This document shows, one piece after another, positions 32,501-43,097 of a stretch of DNA of 56,272 nt; position 1 is the stretch's first letter; every line of letters begins with the position of its first letter. Under the pieces are notes generated by a model. The model searched no databases. It saw nothing but the letters and a program-made list of their open reading frames with translations, and was not told the DNA's origin. The position numbers and the translations under genes were made by a program. The stretch is from Asparagopsis taxiformis (Eukaryota > Rhodophyta > Florideophyceae > Bonnemaisoniales > Bonnemaisoniaceae). The DNA is taken from positions 1 to 56,272 of the forward strand of contig JALQPE010000766.1 in NCBI GenBank assembly GCA_030407315.1, in the 5' to 3' direction.

Positions 32501-33979
32501 CTGAAAGGAGGTTGGAATGAAGGTCTGGTCCGACGATAGCCGTATGAGAGGGAAGTAGGATGTTGTCATCAATAGGAATGTGTACATTGTCACGGTGGGT
32601 GATACGAGATGTGTGTCCATCGGCGGTGCGCGTGCGGGATGAGAATTTTTTTCATTCCTGGTACAGGATGGATGAGATGCGACGGGTCAGCACCGGAATC
32701 TAAAATATAGGATGTACAGAGAGTGGGGCCACAACGTACGGTGTCGTCTGGTTCATCGTCATCGGAGGTGTTTGGATCCTGATACGGGGAGTCATTGTAC
32801 ACGGGATTAGAGAGGTTGGCCTTGCTCCTGGGTATCTTCTTGGTGGCTGTAGGATGTCGGGAGATGGAAGATAGGTATGAATTGCGCAAACGACATTTGG
32901 AGGTGGAGTGGTAGAAGGAGCCGTGCACAGTGCACCATGGTCCGGAATGACCAGGAGGGGGTTTGATGTGATTTTGCGGGGTTAGTGCGCCGTGGCAAGG
33001 GTGATTTGCGGGTACGGTGGCGAGGTGAATTGCGGGGTTGTACGGAGCGAGGGAGAAGGTGATGTGGTGCGCGCGTGACAGTAGCTGTACGCTTAGTGAT
33101 CTCGTCGTGCCTGACCATCATGGCAACGATGTGGTCTTTGGATAAGGGGGAGCCAGGATGGAGAGCATTATGTGTTGCGATTGTCTGTAGAAACACAGTC
33201 CAGTCAGGATGGTGTTCCAGACCTTCAAGGAGAAATTTTACGGTAGTTTGTTCATTGGATATATCGGGGTAGTTATCACGAATCATCAACGCGCGTATTT
33301 CGTTGTGTTGCGCCACGTAATCAGAGACAGTGAACGCGGAGTCCCATTTGATGCTTTGTGCTTTTCCGCGAAGGTTTTCATCAGTGTGTTCCGGATTTCG
33401 AGCGGTTAGGTGACTGTGGATCTTGGAGAAAAGAGTGTGCACGGAGCCAGAAAGTTCGGCATCCGTAAAGAGTGCCATGACTTCCGTGGACAGGGATGGG
33501 AGAACGAGGAGTTGAGCTTGTGAGTGTTTGTCACGATGCAACGCAGCTTCCTCCGGTATGCTAGTGTTCGGTACAGCTTGGAGGAGGTAGTCGAGTACCT
33601 TGTGCATTCGCGCATGGTGTTCAACACTGATTCGCCAAGGGATATAGTTGGAGAATGTGAGGAGGGGAATGTCGACCTGATGTTGGGAAGGGAACGAAGG
33701 GGTAGACATCGGAACAGGCGAGATAATGGGCACGGACGGCGTCGGGTGAGTGGGGAGTTGGCGGGAGTTGTCGTCGCCGGATGGTAGAGTGTGGCGGGAG
33801 TTGTCGTCGCCGGATGGTAAAGTGTGGCGGGAGTTGTCGTCGCCGGATGGTAAAGTGTGGCGGGAGTTGTCGTCGCCGGATGGTAAAGAGCCGGAAAAGG
33901 CAGATATGCTGTCAGGGGGATTGGTGATCTGAATGTGGATGACGGCGGGTGGGCTTTCGCAGTGTGCGTCTGGGTCCAT
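29548..33979 (-). CDS. Copia-2 Gag-Pol, broken by about four frameshifts
   Basis: Starts MDPDAHCESP at 33979. Gag carries four 11-residue repeats (LPSGDDNSRHT type, about 33757-33889). Protease ILDSGADPSHL is near 32690. Integrase (33-residue Cys motif SCSGCAIGKM; THTDICGPF-like LHTDICGPF, ITSDNAREYY, QENSLAERINRT) spans ~31550-32010. Reverse transcriptase has WDIEAAFLHE near 30790; the VDD box at ~30520 is split by one extra G in a GGG run, and removing one G gives TVDDFLVIS. RNase H (YSDSDHASCPTT, STHAAEYVA, IDNAAAI) lies at 29700-30050. Breaks lie near 32880, 32600, 30990 and 30520. Since the LTRs are identical, these may be sequencing errors. Confidence 0.85.
33757..33889 (-). repeat. 33-bp tandem repeat inside Copia-2 Gag
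   Basis: Four head-to-tail units of 33 bases with only one or two changes, keeping the frame and giving a repeated LPSGDDNSRHT peptide in the N-terminal part of Gag. Confidence 0.9.
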
Positions 33980-33983
33980 AACC

Positions 33984-34095
33984 TGTGAAGAGGATCAATG
34001 TCTCTTGGTTCAGTTTACTGAGCTGGAGCGACGGCGGATGATCTAAGTACTGGTTGTGTACTGTAATGCATAGTGAATATGAAAGTTATTTGTTA
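33984..34095 (-). repeat. Copia-2 5' LTR
   Basis: 112 bp, apparently identical to 29389-29500. Confidence 0.92.
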
Positions 34096-34100
34096 AGGTC
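34096..34100. repeat. Copia-2 target-site duplication, right
   Basis: AGGTC, matching 29384-29388. Confidence 0.9.
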
Positions 34101-34265
34101 AACGATGTCTAAGACTTTACTTCCGCCGGCGAGTGCGGCCGCCTATAAATACTATACGTTCTGCTTACAGTTGGTAGTTAGGTATGATCATCCGACACGG
34201 AGACTCAGTTCGGACACGGCGCGTAGTAACGGATTGATCATCCGACAGTCGCCGCGCGACGTGTG
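34101..34265 (-). repeat. Copia-3 3' LTR piece (interrupted by Copia-2)
   Basis: Lies directly 3' of the Copia-3 stop codon. The LTR probably starts near 34247 (minus strand TGTCGGATGATCAATCC), contains CTATAAATAC-like sequence at 34142-34152 and the repeat GATCATCCGACA, and continues left of Copia-2 near 29300-29383. Inferred without a partner LTR. Confidence 0.45.
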
Positions 34266-34985
34266 CTAAGTGAGGCGTAGGAGCGGTAGCTTGGCACTGA
34301 ATTGTGCTGGTTTCAGTGTCTTTGTCATGATGTCTGCTGCGTTGGAGCTCGACGATGTGTGGTGAAGTGTTATGTGTTTGCGTTGTATCTCCTCTTTCAC
34401 GAAGTGATACTTCACATCGATGTGCTTGGACTTCGGTGTTGGGAATTCTGTGTTGGCAGTTGTAATGGCTCCCGCGTTGTCCATGTATATCCGTGTAGGG
34501 AGGTTGTTGTGGTGTCGCATGTCTCTGAGTATGTTGCGAAGGAAGTTGACGTGTTGAGCGGTGTGAAAGGCGGCAACATATTCTGCGTGCCACGTACTTG
34601 TTGTGAGAAATCTTTGCCGCTTAGATTTCCACGCGACGGGGGAGTTGTTGTACATGATAACGGTGCTGGATGTGGATTTGCGTGTGTGTGGACATGCCGC
34701 GAAATCGCTATCCGAGAATGCGATAAGGTCTTTCGTCTTTTGCGATTTGTATGATATTCCGGTGTCCTGACTTTGCTGCAGATAGCGCAATACTCGCATT
34801 CCGGCTTGCCAGTGTAAGATTTGTTGTTTTGTGGAGAATCGAGCGAGGTATCCAGTAATGAAAGCGATGTCTGGTCGCGTAGAGTCAGCGAGGTATCGCA
34901 GGCTGCCGATTAGGGCGAGGTAATCATGTGTTTTCGTGTCGAGCGGTTCGGTGAGCTTCTCAGTTGTGTTCAGGATGTCGCTGGC
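34266..34985 (-). pseudogene. Copia-3 Pol fragment (RT end and RNase H), truncated by the large element
   Basis: 240 codons open from the TIR junction to the stop at 34266. It starts ASDILNTTEKLTEPLD, just after where Copia RT domains have a conserved PMASD-like motif, and continues through SLRYLADSTRPDI, RNase H FSDSDFAACPH and TSTWHAEYVAAF, DNAGAIT, and ADIMTKTLKPAQF. It is related to Copia-2 (similar ends PLLRL) but distinct. The N-terminal three quarters are missing because the large element begins at 34986; in an ordinary insertion the rest would lie beyond the right end of copy Y, outside the window. Confidence 0.85.
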
Positions 34986-35035
34986 TATCGTCTGTGTTCT
35001 CGGAAATGGACGCGGACGTCCACAACCTCTAGTAC
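34986..35035 (+). repeat. Left terminal inverted repeat of the large element (copy Y)
   Basis: It begins TATCGTCTGTGTT and continues through GGACGCGGACGTCC to CTCTAGTAC, the inverted partner of 16360-16408. The Copia-3 coding frame is open up to 34985 and stops matching Copia here, so the junction position is supported from both sides. Confidence 0.68.
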
Positions 35036-35240
35036 ACCTAGTATTACTAGGCGGACGTCCATGTTCTCCAGTATTTTTGGATGTCCGCCTAGAACCGGAC
35101 GTCCATGCGGTCTAGTACGTCTAGTATTACTAGGGCGACATTCATTGTTTCTAGTACCACGGATGTCCCCCTCGGGATGGACTTCCGCCATGTCTATGTC
35201 CACCTAGGACGGGCGCCGGTTCAGAAATTCAAAAATTTCG
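35036..35240. repeat. Subterminal GGACGTCC/CTAGTA repeats (left side, copy Y)
   Basis: Repeated CTAGTATTACTAGG and GGCGGACGTCCATG-type motifs alternate on both strands (for example near 35036-35068, 35090-35105 and 35120-35140). This dense subterminal motif pattern is like that known in CACTA/CMC transposons, where subterminal repeats bind transposase. Confidence 0.6.
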
Positions 35241-36300
35241 ACCCCAGAAATTTCTGCCGCCGTGCTCGACATGGATGTCCGCATCCATCACGGCGACCAC
35301 TCTATTTTTCCTTGTCGGTCGACTCCAATTTCGTCTTTAATTTTTCATCCTCTCGCTCACACCCCCTTCCTGTTGGTGCTCACCTCCCCCGTACTGTACC
35401 TCAAACACCCCCAATACCACTCTAGCACGCATTTTCAGATACCTATCCCCGCTTCCACGGTGCACACCTCCATTCCATACCTACTTTTCTGCTCTACCGT
35501 ACAGATTTCGTATAACCAGTCCTCATACTACCTCAGAATAGGGCAAAACACCCCCTATCTCCTCGACCATGCTCTCCCCCATCACCTTTGAAACGTATTG
35601 TTCTTCAGTACCCTCTCTCCTCTACCCTCAACCCCTCTCCTTCGCCCTCTACACAAACTTCCCCTGCAGCTTACTCTTCCAAAACCTCTCACTCCCCATC
35701 CCGTACCCGACCTGCTCCACCCCTCCCTCCCTCAGCTGCTCCATGCCCCCACGCCATCCGCATCTTCGATACCGTATACACCACCACCACCGGCCCACGC
35801 TCCCGCACTGCGGGGTGGCTCCCCCGCCGTATCCCCAGAAACCTCCCCGCTCTGAAACACATATCAACCCCCCACTTCGCACCCTTCCTCCCACTCCCCT
35901 CCCTCCCCAAATACAATAACCCCCTTCTTCTCCATCACATCCCCACTCACCACAGCCAGAACAGACGCCACCCCCCCCCCCTTCTTTCTCCTCACTTTCC
36001 TAAAAACCCCTCCTCTCGGCGCCTTCAACCGCACCCTCCTACGGTCCCACCTAAACACCTCCTCCGCCCTCACTACCCCAACACCCCGCAGCGTCTCCCC
36101 AATCCCCATAATATGCTTGTCGGCACTCCTCTCCGAATCACAATCCATTCTAAACCCGCACTCCGTACATTTCCACCTCCCCCTGTACCATCCCAAGATT
36201 CCATCCCCCACAGAACACATCCTCATACCACAGAAGAATTTTCTTCCTCTCATACCTCATCCTTAAAACCTCCATCAGCTCCATGTAAATTTCGATGAAA
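35241..36300 (-). other. Pyrimidine-rich kilobase with a possible minus-strand Cys-rich ORF
   Basis: The plus strand is overwhelmingly C/T with many CCCC runs, so long frames are open on both strands by composition. The plus-strand frame at 35588-36298 is a low-complexity Pro/His/Ser/Thr string. The minus-strand frame at 35864-36253 encodes WKCTECGFRMDC near its start, a possible zinc-binding motif, then basic residues. I cannot decide whether either is translated. The four-unit palindrome array lies upstream of the minus-strand frame, as it does for the other genes of the element. Confidence 0.3.
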
Positions 36301-36634
36301 ATATTTTCTCTACTATGCAATCTCAAACATGTATGAGCCTATGCCTTTCCGCTTTGTCAACCCTGAATATTGGTACTCATGTATTCATAAAATAGGGCCA
36401 CCCACATCCCTATCCCGTTCTGCAAGCTTTACAAACCACTAGACGCATACTCCACAACTATACAACAAACACTACTCGCTATTTCAGACGACGCGGTACA
36501 CAAGTAGCGTAGTGTCAACCTTCCGTGACGCCTTCCCTGATGCGTACAAGTGGGAAACACGTCTAGACGTATATCAGAACTGAGTGCGGGAATTTTCGGC
36601 ACAGGAGATGCTGGGCCACCAAATTGATTTTTCG
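36301..36634. other. Unassigned sequence before the left palindrome array
   Basis: AT-richer noncoding sequence. I see no gene, RNA or repeat here. Confidence 0.4.
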
Positions 36635-38560
36635 GAAATTTTAGAATTTCTGGGCTGGCCAGCAATGCAATCGAGCTGGACATCCACCGGACGTCCATTT
36701 CAGGTTGGTCGCGAGAGGGTGGGGCGGGACCATGATGAAACAAGGACCAAGACCTTTCCCTGACGTGTTGAGCCTGAAATCGACCCTTCGTGAGACGCGA
36801 TTTTGGCTTACAGTTGGTGCTAATAGAAGCCAGTGATAGCCCCGATCGGGGCGGCAGCCGGCTCCGGCTTACAGTTGGTGCTTACAGACGCCAGTGATAG
36901 CCCCCGATCGGGGCCGGCGGTCGGTTCCTGGGCCGTTGTGGCCAAATTAGACACCCTGATTTGAATTAAAATTTGGGCTATTCTCAAAAACATGCACATG
37001 TGAACATGTTTTTGAGATGGGGGTGTGCCGTACGGCACAATCGACCGCCCAAATCGTTGATTTTTTACAATTTTTTTGTGCCCGAAATTTTAGAATTTCT
37101 GGGCTGGCCAGCAGTGCATCTGAGCTGGACATCCACCGGACGTCCATTTCAGGTTGGTCGTGTGCTGCCTACATCCACGCATTGCAGAAACTAAGCCAGC
37201 GGGTTCACTACTAATACAAAGTACACGGAATATGAGTAACGTGATAGGTGAGTAGTGTTTGTGTTGAGGGAGTAAGGCGGGACCATTATGAAACACGGAA
37301 GAAGATGCGTACCTAGCATAACTTAGGCTTGAAGCCTGGAATCGACCCATCTTTCGGCGCCATTTAGCCTCACAGTTAGTGCTTACAGAAGCCAGTGATG
37401 ACCCCGCTCGGGGCGGCGGTCGGTTCCTGGGGCCGTTGTGGCCAAATTAGACACCCTGATTTGAATTAAAATTTGGGCTATTCTCAAAAACATGCACATG
37501 TGAACATGTTTTTGAGATGGGGGTGTGCCGTACGGCACAATCGACCGCCCAAATCGATGTTTTTTGCAATATTTTTCTGTGCCCGAAATTTTAGAATTTC
37601 TGGGCTGGCCAGCAATGCAATCGAGCTGGACATCCACCGGACGTCCATTTCAGGTTGGTCGTGAGAGAGCGGGGCGGGACCATGATGGAACAAGGACCAA
37701 GACCTGTCCCTGGCGTATTGAGCCTGAAATTGACCCTTCGTCAGACGCCATTTAGCCTTACAGTTGGTGCTTACAGAAGCCAGTGATAGCCCCGATCGGG
37801 GCCGGTGGCCGGTGCCTGGGGCCGTTGTGGCCAAATTAGACACCCTGATTTGAATTAAAATTTGGGCTATTCTCAAAAACATGCACATGTGAACATGTTT
37901 TTGAGATGGGGGTGTGCCGTACGGCACAATCGACCCGCCCAAATCGTTGATTTTTGCAAGATTTTTTGTGCCCGAAATTGTAGAATTTCTGGGCTGCCAG
38001 CAGTGCATCTGAGATGGACATCCACCGGACGTCCATTTCAGGTTGGTCGTGTGCTGCCTACATCCACGCATTGCAGCAACTAAGCAGGCGAGTTCACTAC
38101 TCATACAAAGTGCACGGAATACGAGTAACGTGATGGGTGAGTAGTGTTTGTCGTGGAGGAGTAAGGCAGGACCATGATGGAACAGGGGAAACGATGTCAC
38201 CCTAGCATAACTTAGGCTTGAAGCCTGGAATCGACCCATCGTTAGGCGCCATTTAGCCTTACAGTTAGTGCTTACAGAAGCCAGTGATGACCCCGCTCGG
38301 GGCGGCGGTTCCGGTGCCTGGGCCGTTGTGGCCAAATTAGACACCCTGATTTGAATTAAAATTTGGGCTATTCTCAAAAACATGCACATGTGAACATGTT
38401 TTTGAGATGGGGGTGTGCCGTACGGCACAATCGACCGCCCAAATCGATGTTTTTTGCAATATTTTTTTGTGCCCGAAATTGTAGAATTTCTGGGCCGGCC
38501 AGGAATGCATCTGAGTTGGACATCCACCGGACGTCCATTTCAGGTGATCGTGTATCGTGC
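36635..38560 (+). repeat. Palindrome-bearing repeat array, four units plus a partial (copy Y only)
   Basis: GTGCCGTACGGCAC palindromes are at 37025-37038, 37525-37538, 37914-37927 and 38415-38428, spaced 500, 389 and 501. A partial unit without the palindrome opens the array at about 36635. The alternation of long spacers (GTGCTGCCTACATCCACGC type) with short ones (GTGAGAGAGCGGGGCGGGAC type) is clear. The array lies 3' of the dioxygenase gene, toward the left end of the element; copy X does not extend this far. Confidence 0.85.
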
Positions 38561-38819
38561 ACGTCCAGCCATTACCAGAAGCAAGTTGGCGATGAAGCAC
38601 GTATAAACCCAATTGTTCTGCTATTTCTAGCATAGACCATCGAGTCTAGAGATGTGAGGGAATCGTCCTGGAATCATGCTCCAACCCACTAGGGAATGGA
38701 CAATCTAGTTTGAAAGCATGGAACGGAAGTGCATTATAGTAGGTTCATAGATTGAAAGTGATAAAGGAGATGATTATATTCTCGATAATTGTTTGCTAAA
38801 GTAGTTGTTGTTAAGATAT
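38561..38819. other. Noncoding 3' flank of the dioxygenase gene (copy Y)
   Basis: The stretch between the left palindrome array and the stop codon of the ParB-like/dioxygenase gene. It is AT-rich and should include the 3' untranslated region. No terminator motif can be assigned. Confidence 0.35.
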
Positions 38820-41800
38820 CTAGCCGTCGGAAAACTGTTCTTCCTCTTCGTCCTCACTATGATAGTGAACTAGATATCCAGGTTGTCCCGGCAGAAGAGG
38901 CACTACCGGGGCCACACTCGGTGTGTGCATTACATCCTTGCGAGGTTCTGTCGTCTTCATCCGCATCATTCGGAGCTGCCCTGTCTTCGGCCTACCATCT
39001 TTCTTGACCGGGATGGGAACAACTGTCTTGTGGCGAACATTGACAGGTGCCGGTTGACTTTGCCTTGCAGACCGGCGCGGAGCATTGGCGATGACTTCTT
39101 CTTCGAATCCCAACCGCCTGATGAAACCAAACGAAACATTGTCGGGAATCGGATACGACGCATTCCTGAAATACGTGTGATACCTCGTTGTCGTGTGTGA
39201 CACAACTCTGTCGACATGCCCTGCCCCGGCATGTTGTACATGGCCGTGACCGATGAAGACTGAACGTGGCGGAACGATTACCTTCTTCAGCTTCATCGTC
39301 TTGGCGTACATATCTAATTCCAGCGCTTTGGAAAAGACGTACTTGTGGGACCCTGGACACACCCAGATAGGGAATGGGTCATCTCCGTTGGCAATAACAA
39401 AGTAACCCGGAAGTTGATCTTTGCGGTCGCGAGGAGGAACAGGGAAATCATTGTGTGGGACCTGCCGAGGACACCCCTTTCCCGTTATCAAAAACCGTCC
39501 CCCAGATGCCGGCATGACAAGTTTTTCTCCCGGTAAACCGCACTCCTCCAGCCCTATCAGCCGGACAAGGATTCCCAACCACACATCCAGTAGGGCTCGC
39601 CGCGTCACAAACTTGAACCGGTCGATATGCGTCTCGTCGTTCTCTGCATAGTCAACCAGGCACTGGCGTGTAGACGTGAAGCGAGCCCTCCCCTCATTCC
39701 GGTTCTTCTCATCTGTTTCATCGTCCCCTGTATTGACAATGGGACTCCACAGCTGCCGGTTCCCAGGGTCCTTGTGCACCTGCTCCCCCTCCCATGTTCC
39801 CAAGAAGTACCGAAACAATTCCTGGTTAGGAATTTCTTCCATGAGACCCAAGTCAAAGGGGAACTTGTCCGACGCATCGAGGTAGCTTACATCCGCGAAA
39901 TTGTGCATCACCGTATACCCTCGCTCGTTGATTTCCGTTCGGCAATTGTGGAAGTACGCCATACCAGTGCCGGCCTCATACGAATCCTTCCAGCTTGTAG
40001 ACATTCGCGCAACCTGGGCAAAGTCCAGCCTCGAGGGTAGAAACGTCGATGTAGGCTCACACATCGCCTTGGCAGCCATCTTCCACGCTGCGAAGAACAT
40101 CGGATAGACGTGATCGATTTCGAATAGCACACGAGCCCGATGTTCTTCCGGAATATGCAGCCCCTCAAACACAGGGTCCATCGCCACTTGCTTCAAATAC
40201 CTCACCTCTCTGCCCTCCTCATCGATTTCCACACTCTCCAATAACAACCTGAGCTCAATCGGGGGCAGACAGCCAACCCTCACCGATGCGATGACATCCG
40301 CGGGACGCTGCGCCAGATGATGCCCTTCGGCTCGGTCTTCGAAATCGTCAGGAAGAGACGGCATACGGTCGTCGAAGAGGAGGTCGTCTTCAGAAGGAGA
40401 GTCACGAACGATGTAACCGTCTTCATCGACTTCCACTCCTTCCGGAACAGTGAATGTAATTGTCACTTCGCGGACCCCCTTGCTTTCGACTTGGCCCTCG
40501 TCTGCACCCTGTTTGTCTTCCTCGTCCGAAGCGGTATGGACAGATTCTTGGTTGGAGGGAGTCGCACCAGCACGTTGGTTATCTTGGGGGACAATCTCAA
40601 CGGCAGAATCGGGGGAACGGGCGGAGTCTTCGTCAACCTCATCACCGGAAGCAGTGGCTTGTTGTTGATCGGTGGGTTTATCAACAACGGCCTGCTCTTC
40701 TTCCCCGGCGGATTGTTGTACCACAACCGGCTCTTCTTCCTCGAGGCGTGTGCTCCCCGTCGAGCGAAGTCGCTGTGAACGGCGGCGGATGCCATGCGAA
40801 GCAGGCTCATGTTCGACATTCCGCTGCTTCTTGTGAGTGAGTCTCACATTGGCAGCAGAAGGGCGGCGTTTGCGTCGAGCCTTAGTCTTCTTCTTCAATG
40901 TCGGATTGAAAAACTCTTTCAAGTTCGTTTCCAAATCCTGTAAACGCGTGGTTCTCCGTCGCATTCGAACCTCACTGCTCCGGTCGTCCCCTCTATACAT
41001 TGCAATGGCATTGGTGAGATGCCATTGCAACTCCTTCGGCTGCTTAACCGACCCAATTGCCATCTCTGTGCTCAGAAATGACTTGCGCATAATACTCTTT
41101 GGGCGCCCAAACGCAGCGTACAGAGAATTTGCTATTGCAGTCACGCGACGGACGTATGTATAAAAGTCGTTCACGTCAAAGCGTCCATCCGGACGTCCGC
41201 CATGAGCAGGGTTCAAGTACTCCGAAAGACCACGCAAGACGAAGACAAAGTTTTCTTCCAGCAACTCGCGCACTATCTTGTGGTCCAGGTGCGTTATCCC
41301 AATCTCGTTGCGGCGCTCGGAATTGTTCAGCTCACGCAACACGTCGTCGAGAACAGGATGCTTCAGCGTTGCTATAGCCAAACGCGTCCACCGCCGAGCC
41401 GTGTTCGTCGAATTCATCATCCCCATGAACTGCGCCTCGAACAATGTTCGGATGACATCAGACTCACGCAAGTCGCCAGCGTTTTCCACGTTGTTTGCAA
41501 CAGCAATCGTACGGATGAACTGCTGGATGGACGACAAGATTCGAACCAGGGAGCGCTCCGTCAGTTGCGTCCCAGTCGTATGGTTCGACTCTGCACTCTT
41601 GTGGATGATCTCATGAGGCTGGAGATCACTGTCGTCCTTGCGGCGAAGGTAGTACACATCCAGAGGCTGAGTAACCCAGCGCAAGCGGTTTGCCTCCTGT
41701 GGCAGCTTGGTTCTGTGCATACGGGTGAGGCGCGTGAAGTCATCCGCAATGCTATGCATAGCATTGAGACGATGCAGTCCGTCGATCACGGTCACGTTCG

Positions 41801-42755
41801 CATTGGCATGGAATTTGCCATTCTGGAACAGACGCGTGTCGGCGGACAAATGCGTGTTCTGCGACCTCAGCACCGTCACAGTGATACGCGAAGAGCTCCA
41901 CATACCCCACCGCCAACATATTGTTGCGCAGGTCCTCCACGTGGTCTTCTTTGACATCGCGAAGGGTCACGGCCGGTTTCCACTAGCTGCCTCACCAACA
42001 CAGTCGCTCCTTCTCCGACGTAATCCGACGTCACAAACTTGGGCACCATAATTTGCGTCCCCTGCTGCTCACGAATGCTTTCCGCCACCTCCGGTTCGTC
42101 GTCCACCTCGGTTACGTCCTGCGTAGTAGCTCTTCGGTGACGTTGGAGCGAGCAGGGTGCTTCGTGCCTCCACTGGAGGCTCTGGCAGAGCGAGCAGGGC
42201 GCTTCGTGCCTCCCGAAACCGGGACGGAGCGTGCTGGATGCTTCGTACCCCCCGAACCAGTGATTTCGCCTGCTGGACCGGTACTGGGCATCCGTCCCGA
42301 GCTGGCCTGGTTCGTCGCTGCGTTGAAGTTTGACGCTGCAGCAGGGGTACGAATGTCGCTAGAGCCATCCTCCGCAGCGGGGCGCATCATCCGAGTATCC
42401 CAAGGGTAAAACGCCGCGGCGTATGCTCCACCCATCGTCTCCGGCGGTCCCTCGGCGCCATCAAACATGTACGGGAACGGGAGGTCCTTGAACTTGTCCT
42501 TAGTCGCAATGTTGCGCACGACGATATAGTCGGCCTCGTCGGTTTCCGGCAGCTTGTGGTTGTGCAGCGTGCGCGGAAGGCCAACATCGCCACCAGCAGT
42601 GCTCACCGAAGCCGTCCCAATATGCACAGCCGCACCGTCCACGTCCGCAAACAGTCGACATCGACGCCGCGCTTGAGTCCGCGCGACTCCGCTGACGCGC
42701 TCACTTGATCGCCGCAAACCGTTGAAAACAAACTGCTGAAATGCGTATCCGCCAT
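38820..42755 (-). CDS. ParB/DGQHR-like domain fused to a 2OG-Fe(II) dioxygenase (copy Y)
   Basis: About 1310 codons. The start at 42755 (MADTHFSSL) was chosen because copy X has the same start and reads on in frame. Residues ~1-260 are variable, with three GGTKxPARS repeats. Residues ~265-335 resemble a ParB/sulfiredoxin N-terminal fold ending in VIDGLHRLNA (codons at 41768-41786 give IDGLHR), the DGQHR-type nucleotide/DNA-binding signature. A helical segment follows, then a basic and acidic linker (~590-800). The C-terminal half carries an HxD motif (VPHNDFPV, 39447-39455) and a distal histidine segment (HVQHAGAGH, about 39231-39242), followed by arginine-containing strands. These fit a double-stranded beta-helix 2OG/Fe(II) oxygenase. 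Single-base indels near 41910 and 41975 split the frame; copy X lacks both. The substrate is unknown; modified DNA bases or proteins are both possible. The domain calls are by motif only. Confidence 0.68.
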
Positions 42756-43097
42756 GGTTGTTGAGTTGGAAAGGAAAAGAGATGGTTGACGTTGACGTAT
42801 TCGAGTGATGTGGATGGTATGTTTCACGTTAAGTTGAAGAATGGTCGTGAACGCCAATCGCTGGAAATAATAACACAATACAACCGAAATTTTGTTAGGT
42901 ACACACCTATCGTGACCGCTGGAATGCAAGACAGGCAATCGAGATGTGAGTGTCCGTTCAGAACGGGCCGAGTCGGGCTCTCGAAACCTGACGAGGTGGC
43001 GTGAAGCAGGCAGTGTCCTTGATGTGTAATGTGTTAAAATTACAGCTGTCAAGCTAGGCGGCTTTTGGGGCGGCTGCGAGCACCCCTTTATCCGGGG

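Larger units (their letters stand above)
29389..34095 (-). mobile_element. Copia-2: Ty1/Copia element with very short LTRs
   Basis: 4707 bp with two 112-bp LTRs (29389-29500 and 33984-34095) that look identical, TG...TA ends and an AGGTC target-site duplication. The coding strand is minus. The primer-binding site after the 5' LTR (GGTTATGGACCCAGA, 33983 downward) is again complementary to an initiator tRNA-Met anticodon arm, and the Gag start codon (33979) lies inside it. 112 bp is at the short end for LTRs. Confidence 0.9.

Noticed and set aside
37484..38527. 347-codon minus-strand frame across the palindrome array
   Set aside because: It is open only because the repeat units are a multiple of three in places. 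It translates the repeats themselves and is not conserved as a gene.
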